Source: VRUE01 sp963702175 (GTDB lineage Bacteria; Actinomycetota; Thermoleophilia; Solirubrobacterales; 70-9). From it: 64,000 nucleotides of DNA. The translations under genes and the position numbers were made by a program. The notes under the pieces were generated by a model that was not told the origin of the DNA, did no database searches, and worked only from the letters and a program-made list of their open reading frames with translations. Position 1 is the stretch's first letter. Every line of letters starts with the position of its first letter. Positions 18,967-27,963 of this stretch are shown here, piece by piece. Location of the stretch: NCBI GenBank assembly GCA_963702175.1, contig OY969721.1, positions 124,001-188,000 on the forward strand. Direction: 5' to 3'.

Positions 18967-20079
18967 ATGTCGAGCTTTGTCGGTTTGAGGCGAGTCTCCG
19001 TCATGCTTGTGGTGCTGCTCGCGATTGTCTTCACGATTGCCGCCTGCGGCGACGACGATGACGACGGCGGGGGTGGGGGCGGCGGTGCGACCATCGCGTT
19101 CCTCCTGCCGGAGAACCAGACCCCGCGCTACGAGGCCTCCGATCGACCGCGCTTCGAAGAAAAGGTCGAACAGATATGCCCTGAATGCGAGATCCTCTAC
19201 AGCAACGCCACCGAGGACGCGTCGAAGCAGCAGAGCCAGGTGGAAGCGGCACTGACGCAGGGTGCCGACGTGCTGGTGCTCGACCCGGTGGACGCCGCCT
19301 CAGCGGCAGCGAGCGTGCAAAAGGCGGCCCAGCAGGACGTGCCGGTGCTCAGCTACGACCGCCTGATCCTCGGCGCCTCTGACGTGGCTGTCTACGTCTC
19401 CTTCGACAACGTCCGGGTCGGCGAACTGCAAGCCGAATCCCTCTCAAAAAAGCTGAAAGAAGACGGCAGCCCCAAAGGCCCGATCGTGAAGATCAATGGC
19501 GATCCCGCTGACAGCAATGCGGCCCTGTTCAAGGAAGGGTCGAACAAAGGGTTCGAGGCTGCCGGCGTCGAGATCGCGAGGGAATACGACACGCCCGGCT
19601 GGCTAGCGAGCAACGCCCAGAACGAGATGCAGCAGGCGATCACGGCGCTCGGCAAAGACGGCTTCGCCGGCGTCTACGCCGCTAACGACGACACCGGTGG
19701 CGGCGCGATCGCGGCGATGAAAGGGGCCGGCATCGACCCGGCCGAACGTCCGACCACCGGCCAGGACGCCACGGTCGCCGGCCTGCAGCGGATCCTCGCC
19801 GGTCAGCAGTACATGACGATCTACAAGGCCTACAAGCCCGAGGCCGCGATCAGTGCCGAAATAGCCGTCGACCTGGCGGAAGGCAAAAAAGTCCCGCAGG
19901 ACAAGATCACCGACGAACTCGACAACGAAGCGGAGAAAGTGCCCTCGATCCTGCTGACCCCAATTGCCGTGACCAAAGACAACATCAAACAGACCGTGAT
20001 CGCGGACGAAGAAGTATCGGTCGACGAACTCTGCACCGGCCCATACGAGAAAGCCTGCGAAGAAGCGGGCATCTCCTAA
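18967..20079 (+). CDS. Sugar ABC transporter substrate-binding lipoprotein (XylF-like)
   Basis: 370 aa. Signal peptide with lipobox FTIAACG, then an acidic Asp/Gly linker that tethers the binding protein to the membrane. The periplasmic-binding fold of the ribose/xylose type (Peripla_BP_4) follows: ATIAFLLPENQTPRYEASD opening, ADVLVLDPVDAASAAASV, GPIVKINGDPADSNAALFK, and ANDDTGGGAIAAMKGAG. The D-xylose-binding subgroup is most likely. Strong ribosome-binding site GAGAAGGAGAAC before ATG 18967. First gene of a three-gene transporter operon. Confidence 0.9.
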   Translation: MSSFVGLRRVSVMLVVLLAIVFTIAACGDDDDDGGGGGGGATIAFLLPENQTPRYEASDRPRFEEKVEQICPECEILYSNATEDASKQQSQVEAALTQGADVLVLDPVDAASAAASVQKAAQQDVPVLSYDRLILGASDVAVYVSFDNVRVGELQAESLSKKLKEDGSPKGPIVKINGDPADSNAALFKEGSNKGFEAAGVEIAREYDTPGWLASNAQNEMQQAITALGKDGFAGVYAANDDTGGGAIAAMKGAGIDPAERPTTGQDATVAGLQRILAGQQYMTIYKAYKPEAAISAEIAVDLAEGKKVPQDKITDELDNEAEKVPSILLTPIAVTKDNIKQTVIADEEVSVDELCTGPYEKACEEAGIS

Positions 20080-20091
20080 ACGGAGCGTGCG

Positions 20092-20874
20092 ATGAGCGCT
20101 GATGCCCCGTTGCTCGAGGTTGACGGGGTCAGCAAGAGGTTCGGCCCGGTCCAAGCTTTGGACCGGGTCGACTTCGAGGTCCGCTCGGGGGAGGTCGTCG
20201 GCCTGGTCGGCGACAACGGGGCCGGCAAGTCGACCCTGGTTAAGACCGTCGCCGGGATCTACTCGCCCGACGATGGCGGCATTCGCTTCGCCGGTGAACG
20301 AGTCTCGATCTCCCGCCCGCAGGACGCTACGGCGCTTGGCATCGCCACCGTCTACCAGGACCTCGCCCTCTGCGACAACCTCGATGTGGTCGCCAACCTC
20401 TTCCTCGGTCGCGAGGAGGTCTCGCCGGGCGCGGGCGGGGTCTCGCGCCAGCTCGACGAGGCGAGGATGGAGCACCAGACCGAGGAGCTGCTCTCCGGCC
20501 TGGCGGTGACGATCCCGAGTCTGCGCGGCGAGGTGGGGACGCTCTCCGGCGGCCAGCGCCAGCAGGTCGCCGTGGCGCGCTCGCTGCTGGGCGAGCCGCG
20601 GGTCGTGCTGCTGGACGAGCCGACCGCGGCGCTTGGCGTCGCGCAGACGGCACAGGTGCTGGATCTGATTCGCCGCCTGCGGGAGCGCGGCCTGGGCGTG
20701 GTCATGATCAGCCACAACCTCGTCGACGTGTTCGAGGTGGCGGACCGCATCGTCGTCCTCCGCCTCGGCAAGTCGGCGGGAGAGTTCGACGCTGAAGCGA
20801 CCACCGAGGAGCATGTCGTCTCGGCGATCACTGGCGCCGGCGAACGGAACGACGAGCGAGAGGGCGAGCGGTGA
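20092..20874 (+). CDS. Sugar ABC transporter ATP-binding protein (single NBD)
   Basis: 260 aa. Walker A GDNGAGKSTLVKT at ~40-52, Q-loop VYQDLALCDNL, signature LSGGQRQQVAVARSLL near 147, Walker B VVLLDEPTAALG. Xylose/ribose importers usually have a ~500-aa protein with two fused NBDs; this one has a single NBD and would work as a homodimer. It begins 12 bp after the binding protein and overlaps the permease by 4 bp. Confidence 0.92.
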   Translation: MSADAPLLEVDGVSKRFGPVQALDRVDFEVRSGEVVGLVGDNGAGKSTLVKTVAGIYSPDDGGIRFAGERVSISRPQDATALGIATVYQDLALCDNLDVVANLFLGREEVSPGAGGVSRQLDEARMEHQTEELLSGLAVTIPSLRGEVGTLSGGQRQQVAVARSLLGEPRVVLLDEPTAALGVAQTAQVLDLIRRLRERGLGVVMISHNLVDVFEVADRIVVLRLGKSAGEFDAEATTEEHVVSAITGAGERNDEREGER

Positions 20875-22088
20875 GTGCGGCAACCGAAAGTGCCACTGGT
20901 CCGGCTCCTCCAGGGGCGGCCGACACCCGCCACGAGACCCTGCGGCGCTTCATCCAGGGCGACCTCGCCTCGCTGCGCGTCGTCCTCGGCCTGGCGGTGA
21001 TCTGGATCATCTTCCAGACCCAGAACGACCGCTTCCTCTCGGCCGAGAACCTCACCAACCTGATGCTCCAGATCACCGCGGTGGGCCTGATCTCGATTGG
21101 CGTCGTCTTCGTCCTGCTGCTGGGTGAGATCGACCTCTCGGTTGGCGCCGTCAGCGGCCTGGCAGCTGCGGTTGTAGCCGTGCTCAACGTCAAGCACGGC
21201 TGGAACCCCTACCTCGCGATCGCCGCCGGGGTGGTGACAGGGATGGCGATCGGCCTGCTGCAGGGCTTCCTCTTCAGCCGCTTCGGCGTGCCCTCCTTCG
21301 TCGTCACCCTGGCGGGCCTGCTCGCCTGGCAGGGGGCCCTGCTCCAGGTGCTCGGCTCAACCGGGTCGCTCAACATCAACGACCCGAAGATCACCGGCCT
21401 CGCCAACACCTTCTACTCCGACACGGTGGGCTGGATCGTCGCTGCGCTGGTGATCGCTCTTTACGCCGGGGTCGTGCTGGTCGGCCACCGTCGACGTGTC
21501 GCCACAGGCCTCGCCGGAGAGGGCCTGACCGGGCAGATAGTGCGAGTGGTCCTGGTCGCAGCTGTGGCGATCGTCGCCGTCGCGATCCTCAACTCAGACC
21601 GCGGCCTGCCACTCGCGCTGCTGATTCTGCTCGCCTTCATCGTAGGCATGGAATACGTCGCCAAGCGCACCCGGTTCGGCCGCCACATCTACGCGGTCGG
21701 CGGCAGCATCGAGGCGGCGCGGCGCGCCGGCATCGGGATCGATCGCGTCCGGGTGGCGGCTTTCGGGATCGCCGGCACGATGGCGGCGATCGGCGGCATC
21801 CTCGCCGCCTCGCGGCTGCTCGCGGTCAACCAGAACTCCGGTGGCAGCGAACTGCTGCTGCTGGCGATCGCGGGCCCGGTGATCGCCGGCACGAGCCTCT
21901 TCGGCGGTCGCGGCGCCGTCTGGACCGCTCTGCTGGGCGCCCTCGTGATCGGCTCGATCTCCAACGGTATGGACCTGCTCGCGCTCTCCTCCGCGGTCAA
22001 GTTCATGGTCACCGGCGGCGTCCTCCTTCTCGCCGTGATCGTCGACGCAATCGCCCGCCAGCAGCGCCAGGCCGCCGGACGGATCTAG
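20871..22088 (+). CDS. Sugar ABC transporter permease (XylH/RbsC-like)
   Basis: 405 aa, about 10 membrane helices. BPD_transp_2 family phrases include GEIDLSVGAVSGLAAAV, FGVPSFVVTLAGLLAWQGALL and RTRFGRHIYAVGGSIEAARRAGI. The GTG start at 20871 overlaps the ATPase stop (GTGA), so the two are translationally coupled. The loop around GHRRRVATGL after helix 6 and the long hydrophobic middle match xylose permeases better than ribose ones. Confidence 0.9.
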   Translation: MSAATESATGPAPPGAADTRHETLRRFIQGDLASLRVVLGLAVIWIIFQTQNDRFLSAENLTNLMLQITAVGLISIGVVFVLLLGEIDLSVGAVSGLAAAVVAVLNVKHGWNPYLAIAAGVVTGMAIGLLQGFLFSRFGVPSFVVTLAGLLAWQGALLQVLGSTGSLNINDPKITGLANTFYSDTVGWIVAALVIALYAGVVLVGHRRRVATGLAGEGLTGQIVRVVLVAAVAIVAVAILNSDRGLPLALLILLAFIVGMEYVAKRTRFGRHIYAVGGSIEAARRAGIGIDRVRVAAFGIAGTMAAIGGILAASRLLAVNQNSGGSELLLLAIAGPVIAGTSLFGGRGAVWTALLGALVIGSISNGMDLLALSSAVKFMVTGGVLLLAVIVDAIARQQRQAAGRI

Positions 22089-22092
22089 CCCC

Positions 22093-23064
22093 TCAGCGGG
22101 CGAACAACAGCGAGGCGCCGACGGCGCCGCCGAGGTCGCCCAGCGCGGCGACTTTCAGCGCCGGCGGGCGTTCGTCGACGAAGAGGTGCTTGCCCATCTC
22201 CTTACTGAGGGCGTCCATGTAGCGCTCGCCGAACCGCTCCCCGAGGCCGCCGCCGATCACCACTGCTTCGGGGTCGATCAGGTTGACGGCGGAGGCGACG
22301 CCGGTACCGAGCATCTCGATTGCCCGCTCGATCAGGCTGGTGGCGAGATGGTCGCCATGGTCCAGCGCGCGCTCCCAGATGCCGCTGGTCAGGCGCTCGC
22401 GCTCGTGCTTGTGCATCAGCTTGAAGAGATCGGTCTTGACCCCCTCCCTGTGCTGGCGCCGCGCCTCGGCTTCCATCGCCGCACGCCCGGCGTAGGCCTC
22501 CATGCATCCCTTGCGGCCGCAGGGGCACTTGGCGCCGCCGCGCTTGACGACCATGTGGCCGATCTCGCCGGCGGCGCCGCGTCCCAGCCAGGGCTTGCCG
22601 TCGAGGATTAGGCCGCCACCGACACCGGTGCCCCACCAGACGCCGAGCACCGAGCTGTAGGGGCTGCCAGCGCCGAGGTGGTACTCGCCTTCGACCGCGA
22701 CCTGGACGTCGTTGCCGACCCGCATCTCGGTCCCCAGCGCCTCCTTCAGCGTTTCGGCGAGCGGGAAGCTGCCCTCCCAGCCGGGCAGGTTGCGGGCGGC
22801 GGAGACGACGCCGGTGCGCTCGTCGGCGTCGCCGGGGGAGCCGACGCCGACCCCCTCCAGAGAGCTCGCCTCGACTCCCGCATCCTCGGCTGCCTCGCGC
22901 AACGCCGCCGCCATCTCGTCGGCGACGTCCTGCGGGCCGCCGCTGGTCGGCGTCGGGCGTCTCGCCTCGCCCAGTACCTTGCCGCTGCCGTCGACGATCG
23001 CCGCCTGGATCTTCGTGCCGCCGAGGTCGATGCCGCCGCATGCTTTCGCCTTCCTCGAGATCAC
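22093..23064 (-). CDS. ROK-family sugar kinase (glucokinase-like)
   Basis: 323 aa. ATP-phosphate motif GGIDLGGTKIQAAIVD at the N-terminus, sugar-binding GVGVGSPGD and GEIGHMVV, and the ROK zinc site CPCGRKGCMEAYAG near 173-186. It probably phosphorylates glucose or a related hexose. It lies tail-to-tail with the sugar ABC operon (4-bp gap), which supports a joint role in sugar use. Starts at ATG 23064. A helical insert (GVKTDLFKLMHKHERERLTS) near 205-225 is typical of actinobacterial glucokinases. Confidence 0.88.
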   Translation of the reverse strand: MISRKAKACGGIDLGGTKIQAAIVDGSGKVLGEARRPTPTSGGPQDVADEMAAALREAAEDAGVEASSLEGVGVGSPGDADERTGVVSAARNLPGWEGSFPLAETLKEALGTEMRVGNDVQVAVEGEYHLGAGSPYSSVLGVWWGTGVGGGLILDGKPWLGRGAAGEIGHMVVKRGGAKCPCGRKGCMEAYAGRAAMEAEARRQHREGVKTDLFKLMHKHERERLTSGIWERALDHGDHLATSLIERAIEMLGTGVASAVNLIDPEAVVIGGGLGERFGERYMDALSKEMGKHLFVDERPPALKVAALGDLGGAVGASLLFAR

Positions 23065-23104
23065 GAGGCGACCCTATCCGCGCCGCCTCTGGAAAGCTAG
23101 AAGC

Positions 23105-23683
23105 GTGGCCGGCGAGCAGACGGGTTGGCGCGTGTGGTGGGCGAAGCGGCGCTGGTACGAGCGCAACCGGCGGCTGCTGCGCCGCTGGCGGCTGGCGCGC
23201 CACGCTGCCCGCGGCGGCTTCTACGTCCGCCAGCCCTTCGAGGGCGAGCTGCTGGAGGCGCTCGAGGAGGGCCGACTGCGGATCGGCGAAGGCACGCTGC
23301 TGGAGCCCGGCTGCTGGCTGACCCTGGCGCCCGAGGCCGAGATTGAGATTGGCGCCGACTGCTTCCTCAACCGCAACACGATGCTTGCCGCCCTCGAGCG
23401 GATCGAGATCGGCGACCACACGATGTTCGCCAACGGCTGCTTCATCGGCGACGCAGCCCACCGCTTCGACGACCCCGAGATTCCGATCACCCAGCAAGGC
23501 TTCACCGCGAAGGGGCCGGTCAGGATCGGCTCCAACTGCTGGTTCGGCGTCAACTGCGTCGTCACCAGCGGGGTCACGATCGGCGACCGCTGCGTGGTCG
23601 GTGCCAACTCGGTGGTAACCAGCGATCTGGCCCCTGGCACGGTCGCAGCAGGCACCCCGGCCAAGCCACTGACTCGCAAATAG
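23105..23683 (+). CDS. Hexapeptide-repeat acyltransferase
   Basis: 192 aa from GTG 23105. A basic N-terminal helix region rich in Arg/Trp precedes left-handed beta-helix repeats (IEIGADCFLNRNTML, IRIG-type steps) and the family's trimer end phrase GSNCWFGVNCVVTSGVTIGD, ending GTVAAGTPAKPLTRK. LbH acyltransferases transfer acetyl or other acyl groups to sugars or lipids; the acceptor is unknown. It is divergent from the ROK gene, 40 bp away. The frame is open further upstream but is antisense to the ROK gene there. Confidence 0.85.
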   Translation: MAGEQTGWRVWWAKRRWYERNRRLLRRWRLARHAARGGFYVRQPFEGELLEALEEGRLRIGEGTLLEPGCWLTLAPEAEIEIGADCFLNRNTMLAALERIEIGDHTMFANGCFIGDAAHRFDDPEIPITQQGFTAKGPVRIGSNCWFGVNCVVTSGVTIGDRCVVGANSVVTSDLAPGTVAAGTPAKPLTRK

Positions 23684-23742
23684 CGGGATTTAGCTCAGTT
23701 CTCTTGTGTGACCAAACCGGCCTGGCGCCGCCGGTGACCCCC

Positions 23743-23748
23743 TATAAT
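23743..23748 (+). promoter_or_regulatory. -10 box of the panCDB operon
   Basis: A perfect TATAAT lies 27 bp upstream of the panC ATG. No good -35 hexamer is seen at 16-18 bp, so it may be an extended or weak promoter. Confidence 0.45.
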
Positions 23749-23774
23749 CGGGCCACGGCCGTGACCCCTAGGGC

Positions 23775-24698
23775 ATGGACCCCATGGACCTCGCACTGAC
23801 CAATCCCTCGCACGCCAAGAGCCGTGTCAAGCTCGTCCGCGCCAAGCAGGAGCTGCGCGACGCGCTGATCTGGCCGCGCCGCACCGGCTACTCGATCGGG
23901 CTGGTGCCGACGATGGGCTACCTGCACGAGGGGCACCTCTCGCTGCTGCGCGCCGCCGCCTCCCACTGCGACGTCGTGGTCATGAGCCTCTTCGTCAACC
24001 CGACCCAGTTCCGGCCGGGCGAGGACCTCGACCGCTACCCCCGTGACGAGGAGCGCGACCTCGAGCTGGCCGCCGAAGCCGGCGTCGACATCGTTTACGC
24101 GCCCCCGGTCGAGGAGGTCTACCCCGAGGGTTTCGCGACCCATGTCGAGGTCGAGAACCTGACCGAAGTGCTCTGCGGCGATCCTGGCCGGCGCGGCCCC
24201 GAGCACTTCCGCGGCGTCACTACGGTCGTCGCCAAGCTCTTCAACTCGGTCCAGCCCGACGTCGCCTACTTCGGCCAGAAGGACGCCCAGCAGGCGGCGG
24301 CGATCCGGCGCATGGCCCGCGACCTCGACTTCCCGGTCAGGGTCGAGGTGCTGCCGACGGTGCGCGAGGACGATGGCCTGGCGATGAGCTCCCGCAATGC
24401 CTACCTCAGCGAGGAGGAGCGCGAGCAGGCCACGGCCCTCTCACGAGCGCTGCGCGCCGCCGAGCAGGCGACCCAGGCTGACTCGCTCGCGGCCGGTCTC
24501 GATGCGGCTCGGCGCGAGCTGACCGCTGCCGGCATCGAGCCCGAGTACCTAGAGGCGCGCGATCCCGACGAGATGACCCCGGTCACCGAGTTGAACGGCC
24601 GCCCGGTGCTCGTCGCCGTTGCGGCCCAGGTCGGCGCCGCCCGCCTAATCGACAACGCCTTGATCCGACCCCAAACCCCCGCAAAAGAACCTCGATGA
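23775..24698 (+). CDS. panC: Pantothenate synthetase
   Basis: 307 aa. Joins pantoate and beta-alanine with ATP to give pantothenate. HIGH-type motif TMGYLHEGHLSLLRAA, NPTQF, the GQKDAQQAAAIRRM stretch, and KMSKS-equivalent DGLAMSSRN are all present. Two in-frame ATGs (23775 and 23784) precede an extra ~15 residues compared with the usual N-terminus, so the true start could be slightly later. First gene of panC-panD-panB; panD begins 17 bp downstream. Confidence 0.95.
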   Translation: MDPMDLALTNPSHAKSRVKLVRAKQELRDALIWPRRTGYSIGLVPTMGYLHEGHLSLLRAAASHCDVVVMSLFVNPTQFRPGEDLDRYPRDEERDLELAAEAGVDIVYAPPVEEVYPEGFATHVEVENLTEVLCGDPGRRGPEHFRGVTTVVAKLFNSVQPDVAYFGQKDAQQAAAIRRMARDLDFPVRVEVLPTVREDDGLAMSSRNAYLSEEEREQATALSRALRAAEQATQADSLAAGLDAARRELTAAGIEPEYLEARDPDEMTPVTELNGRPVLVAVAAQVGAARLIDNALIRPQTPAKEPR

Positions 24699-24715
24699 GC
24701 TGACACGGAGGCGCA

Positions 24716-25096
24716 ATGCAGAGGCAGATGCTCAAGTCCAAGATCCACCGGGCGACGGTGACTGACTGCGATGTCGACTACATCGGCAGCATCACCATCG
24801 ACACCGAGCTGATGGCCAGCGCGGACCTGATCACCAACGAGCAGGTACACGTCTGGGACATCGACAACGGCGCCCGTTTCGTCACCTACGTGATCGACGG
24901 CGAGCCCGGCTCCGGCACGATGCAGGTCAACGGTGCCGCTGCCCATCTGACCCAGCCCGGGCACAAGATCATCGTCGCCTCCTTCGGCGCCTATGACGAG
25001 AGCGACCTCGAGACCTACTCCCCGGTCGTTGTTCACGTCGACGACGAGAACGCGATTATCGGCGTCGACAGCAAACCCGAGGTGCTGCTCTCATGA
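24716..25096 (+). CDS. panD: Aspartate 1-decarboxylase (pyruvoyl enzyme)
   Basis: 126 aa. Makes beta-alanine from L-aspartate for the adjacent PanC. The self-cleavage site is Gly24-Ser25 in DYIGSIT, where Ser25 becomes the pyruvoyl group. The catalytic-site Tyr (FVTYVIDGEPGSG, near 58) and NGAAAHL are conserved. It overlaps panB by 4 bp (ATGA). Ribosome-binding site CACGGAGG lies upstream. Confidence 0.96.
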   Translation: MQRQMLKSKIHRATVTDCDVDYIGSITIDTELMASADLITNEQVHVWDIDNGARFVTYVIDGEPGSGTMQVNGAAAHLTQPGHKIIVASFGAYDESDLETYSPVVVHVDDENAIIGVDSKPEVLLS

Positions 25097-26001
25097 GCGC
25101 CGCCGCCGAGCGCCAGCCGGTCAGCCTGCCCCATCTGGCGGAGATGAAGGCGGCGGGCGAACCGATTGTGATGGTGACCGCCTATGACTACCCCTCAGCT
25201 CGGGTGGCCGAGGAGGCGGGGGCCGACATCGTCCTCGTCGGCGACACGGCGGCGATGGTGGTGCTCGGCTATCCCGGCACCGAGGCCGTCTCGATGGACG
25301 AGATGGTGATGCTGGGACGGGCGGTGCGGCGTGGACTGGAGGCACCATTGATGGTCGGCGACATGCCGATGGGCAGCTACGAGGCGAGCAACGAGCTCGC
25401 CGTACAGAACGCCCAGCGACTGGTCAAGGAGACCGGCTGCCAGGTGGTGAAGCTCGAGGCGGGGGGGACGTCGGTCGAGCGCGCACGGGCGATAGTCCGC
25501 TCCGGCATCCCGGTGATGGGGCACGTCGGGCTGACCCCGCAGAGCGCCACGGCGCTGGGCGGCTACCGGACCCAGGGCAAGACCGCAGAGGCCGCGATCA
25601 AACTGTGCGAGGACGCGCTGGCGCTGCAGTCGGTTGGCTGCTTCGCGATCGTCTTCGAGGCGGTGCCGGCGGCGGTGACCGAGGCGATCGTTGAGCGGCT
25701 CGAGGTACCGGTGATCGGGATCGGCGCCGGACCTTCGACCGCGGGCCAGGTGCTCGTCTTCCACGACCTGCTTGGGATCACGACCGGACGCACACCCAAA
25801 TTCGTCAAGCGCTACGCAGACGTGCACGGCGAGATGGTCAACGGCGTGCGCGGCTACGTCGAGGAGGTGCGCTCGCAGCACTTCCCCGAAGCCGGCCACG
25901 TCTACAGCGTCGAGCCAGCCGAGCTGGCCGAGCTCAGGCGCTACTTGGACCAGGAGAGCCTCGCGTCGCCGGGCGCCTGGGACTGGGAGCCGCTGTCGTA
26001 G
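25093..26001 (+). CDS. panB: 3-methyl-2-oxobutanoate hydroxymethyltransferase
   Basis: 302 aa. Adds a hydroxymethyl group from 5,10-methylene-THF to ketoisovalerate, the first step to pantoate. Conserved phrases: VTAYDYPSARVAEEAGAD, ADIVLVGDTAAMVVLGY (usually GDSLGMVVLGY, so slightly divergent), GHVGLTPQSATALGGYRTQGK, and VIGIGAGPSTAGQVLVFHDLLG. Third gene of the pantothenate operon; panE (ketopantoate reductase) is not in the window. Confidence 0.95.
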   Translation: MSAAAERQPVSLPHLAEMKAAGEPIVMVTAYDYPSARVAEEAGADIVLVGDTAAMVVLGYPGTEAVSMDEMVMLGRAVRRGLEAPLMVGDMPMGSYEASNELAVQNAQRLVKETGCQVVKLEAGGTSVERARAIVRSGIPVMGHVGLTPQSATALGGYRTQGKTAEAAIKLCEDALALQSVGCFAIVFEAVPAAVTEAIVERLEVPVIGIGAGPSTAGQVLVFHDLLGITTGRTPKFVKRYADVHGEMVNGVRGYVEEVRSQHFPEAGHVYSVEPAELAELRRYLDQESLASPGAWDWEPLS

Positions 26002-26059
26002 CCACCTCTGCGCCACGAGCATCTCGTCGACCTCGGGAGAGCCATCTACGATGCGGGCG

Positions 26060-26341
26060 ATGCCCGTCTATGAGTTCGAGTGCGAGGAGTGCACGCACCG
26101 CTTCGAGGAGCTGCTGAGCGCGGGGGCGGAGGCTCCCGCCTGCCCTCGGTGCGGCTCGCCTATGCGGCGCCTTCTCTCGCCCGTCGCGCCACCCAGCCGC
26201 CAGCCGCGAGGGGCTGGGGTGCGCAGTGGCGAAGCCCGGCGGCGGGAGGGCGAAGCCGCGCGCCAGGAGCGCCTCGCCGAGACCAAGCGCAAGCGTGCAG
26301 CGGGTGAAGTGCCGCCACGCCGGCGCGGGGGAGGGGTATGA
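26060..26341 (+). CDS. FmdB-like zinc-ribbon protein
   Basis: 93 aa from ATG 26060, which gives the standard MPVYEFECEECTHRFE start; an ATG 9 bp earlier is possible. Two CxxC pairs (CEEC and CPRC) form the zinc ribbon, followed by an Arg/Glu-rich, probably disordered tail. These proteins are often linked to regulation or metal handling but are poorly defined. Its stop overlaps the UDG start as ATGA. Confidence 0.85.
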   Translation: MPVYEFECEECTHRFEELLSAGAEAPACPRCGSPMRRLLSPVAPPSRQPRGAGVRSGEARRREGEAARQERLAETKRKRAAGEVPPRRRGGGV

Positions 26342-27024
26342 GCGCAAGCGCCGAGGAACGCCGCGAGCAGCTCGTCGCCCTCTACAAAGAGGTCCAGGGC
26401 TGCACCAAATGTCCCCTGCATGAGACCCGCACCAAAGCGGTCTTCGGCGCCGGTGACGCCGACGCCGACCTGATGTTTGTCGGCGAGGCCCCGGGAGCCG
26501 AAGAGGATCGCCAGGGCCTGCCCTTCGTCGGCCGCGCCGGGCAGTTGCTCAACGAGATGCTGGAAGGGATCGGTCTCTCGCGCGAGGACGTCTTCATCGC
26601 CAACGTGCTGAAGAGCCGCCCACCTGGCAACCGGGACCCCCAGCCGCTCGAGATCGAGGCCTGCCGGCCCTACCTCTTCGAGCAGGTGCGGCTGATCGAG
26701 CCGAAGGTCGTCTGCACGCTGGGCAACTTCGCGACCAAGCTGCTGAGCGGCAACCCGGTGGGGATCACCAGGGTGCGGGGGACGCCGCAGGTGCACGAGC
26801 TGGGCGGGCGCACCGTTTTCCTGCTGCCGATCTTCCACCCGGCGGCGGCGCTGCGCACCCCGGCGGTAAAGGAAACGCTGCGCAGTGACTTCGAACTCCT
26901 ACCGGAGCTGCTCGCCGGACCGTCGCCAGCTCCGTTAGCGCCACCGGACGAGGAGCTCGAAGAGGCTTCGTCCGCCCCGGGGCCTCCGCAGCCGTCCGAC
27001 GAGCAAATGGACCTGTTCGGCTGA
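26338..27024 (+). CDS. Uracil-DNA glycosylase, family 4 (Fe-S)
   Basis: 228 aa. Removes uracil from DNA to start base-excision repair. Cys residues for the [4Fe-4S] cluster are visible in CTKCPLHETR, EACRPYLFEQ and VVCTLGN. The catalytic motif GEAPGAEEDRQGLPFVGRAGQLL and the C-terminal IFHPAAAL match family 4. The last ~30 residues are Pro/Glu-rich and end in DEQMDLFG, resembling a beta-clamp binding peptide (QxxDLF type). It is coupled by ATGA to the FmdB-like gene. Confidence 0.92.
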   Translation: MSASAEERREQLVALYKEVQGCTKCPLHETRTKAVFGAGDADADLMFVGEAPGAEEDRQGLPFVGRAGQLLNEMLEGIGLSREDVFIANVLKSRPPGNRDPQPLEIEACRPYLFEQVRLIEPKVVCTLGNFATKLLSGNPVGITRVRGTPQVHELGGRTVFLLPIFHPAAALRTPAVKETLRSDFELLPELLAGPSPAPLAPPDEELEEASSAPGPPQPSDEQMDLFG

Positions 27025-27032
27025 GCGACACG

Positions 27033-27443
27033 GTGGAGAGGCACACGACCCACGGCCCCGAGCAGACCGAAGCGCTCGGGGCGCGGCTGGCCGAGCGGCT
27101 CAGCCCTGGTGACGTCGTCGTCCTCCGCGGCGAGGTCGGGGCGGGGAAGACGACGCTGATTCGCGGCGCCTGCCGAGCCCTGGGCGTCGAGGACCCGGTT
27201 ACCTCGCCCACCTTCACGATTGGCCAGCGCTACAGGGGGCGGCTCCCCGTCTCCCACCTTGATCTCTACCGCCTGGAGGGCGTCGAGGGCGAGGATCCAG
27301 CGCTGCTGGACGACTACCTCACCCCCGACGCGGTTGCCTTCGTCGAGTGGCCGGCCGCGGCGGAGGCCGAGCTGGGTCGCCCGGCCCTCGAGGTCCGCCT
27401 CGACCACGCCGGCGGCGACAGCCGCCGGATCGAGTTCGCCTAG
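27033..27443 (+). CDS. tsaE: tRNA threonylcarbamoyladenosine biosynthesis ATPase TsaE
   Basis: 136 aa. ATPase that cycles the TsaB-TsaD complex during t6A37 modification. Walker A GEVGAGKTTLIRG near 34-46, TSPTFTIGQRY near 60, and HLDLYRLEG are all typical. GTG start at 27033, 8 bp after the UDG stop. It begins the t6A cluster (tsaE, tsaB, rimI, tsaD), which is spread over 5 kb here because two secreted-protein genes and a lipoprotein gene lie between. Confidence 0.94.
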   Translation: MERHTTHGPEQTEALGARLAERLSPGDVVVLRGEVGAGKTTLIRGACRALGVEDPVTSPTFTIGQRYRGRLPVSHLDLYRLEGVEGEDPALLDDYLTPDAVAFVEWPAAAEAELGRPALEVRLDHAGGDSRRIEFA

Positions 27444-27461
27444 GCCCGGTAGCGCCGCGCC

Positions 27462-27806
27462 TCAGTAGCCGGAGCCGTCCAGTTCCTTCTCTGCTTCGTC
27501 GATCGCCTCATTTGCCTTGTCCTTGGCTTCGTCGAGCTTCTGCTCAGCTTCTTTGCCGGCCTTCGTTCCCTCGAGCTGTTTTTCGGCTTTGTCGATCGCT
27601 TCGTTGCCCTTGCTCTGCGCTTCCTCCAGGGCGTCTTCGCCTTCCTTGGTCGCCTCGTTGAGTCGCTCACGGCCCTCTTCGAGCGCCTGGTCCGCTTCGT
27701 CCCTGACGCTGTCGACCGTGTCGTCGTCGCCGCAGCCGGCGACTGCGCCGCCGGCGAGCGCCAGCGCTGCAAGGAACGGGGCTGCCTTCCTGATCGGTCC
27801 TCTCAC
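27462..27806 (-). CDS. Small lipoprotein with Glu/Lys-rich amphipathic repeats
   Basis: 114 aa. Signal peptide with lipobox AVAGCGDDD, then ~80 residues of charged helix with repeated EALEEAQSKGNEAIDKAEK-like units. It would be anchored outside the membrane as a long helix or coiled coil. No known function. It lies on the opposite strand between tsaE and tsaB, 18 bp from the tsaE stop. Confidence 0.7.
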   Translation of the reverse strand: MRGPIRKAAPFLAALALAGGAVAGCGDDDTVDSVRDEADQALEEGRERLNEATKEGEDALEEAQSKGNEAIDKAEKQLEGTKAGKEAEQKLDEAKDKANEAIDEAEKELDGSGY

Positions 27807-27963
27807 TTCAAGCTCCTTTCGGGGGCGGGAGGCCAGCCTACTCGGAGGCGCCGGCGCCTCGACACCGCAGTGGGCGCATCGACCTGCAACTGAGCGTGTT
27901 CCGGAGATGCCCGCGCTGTAGCATCGCCGCAGTAACTCGACCGCAATTTGGAGGGAATCCCGG

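Noticed and set aside
23704..23717. Rex-type operator before panC (TTGTGTGACC)
   Set aside because: Only one half resembles TTGTGA; no inverted half-site follows.
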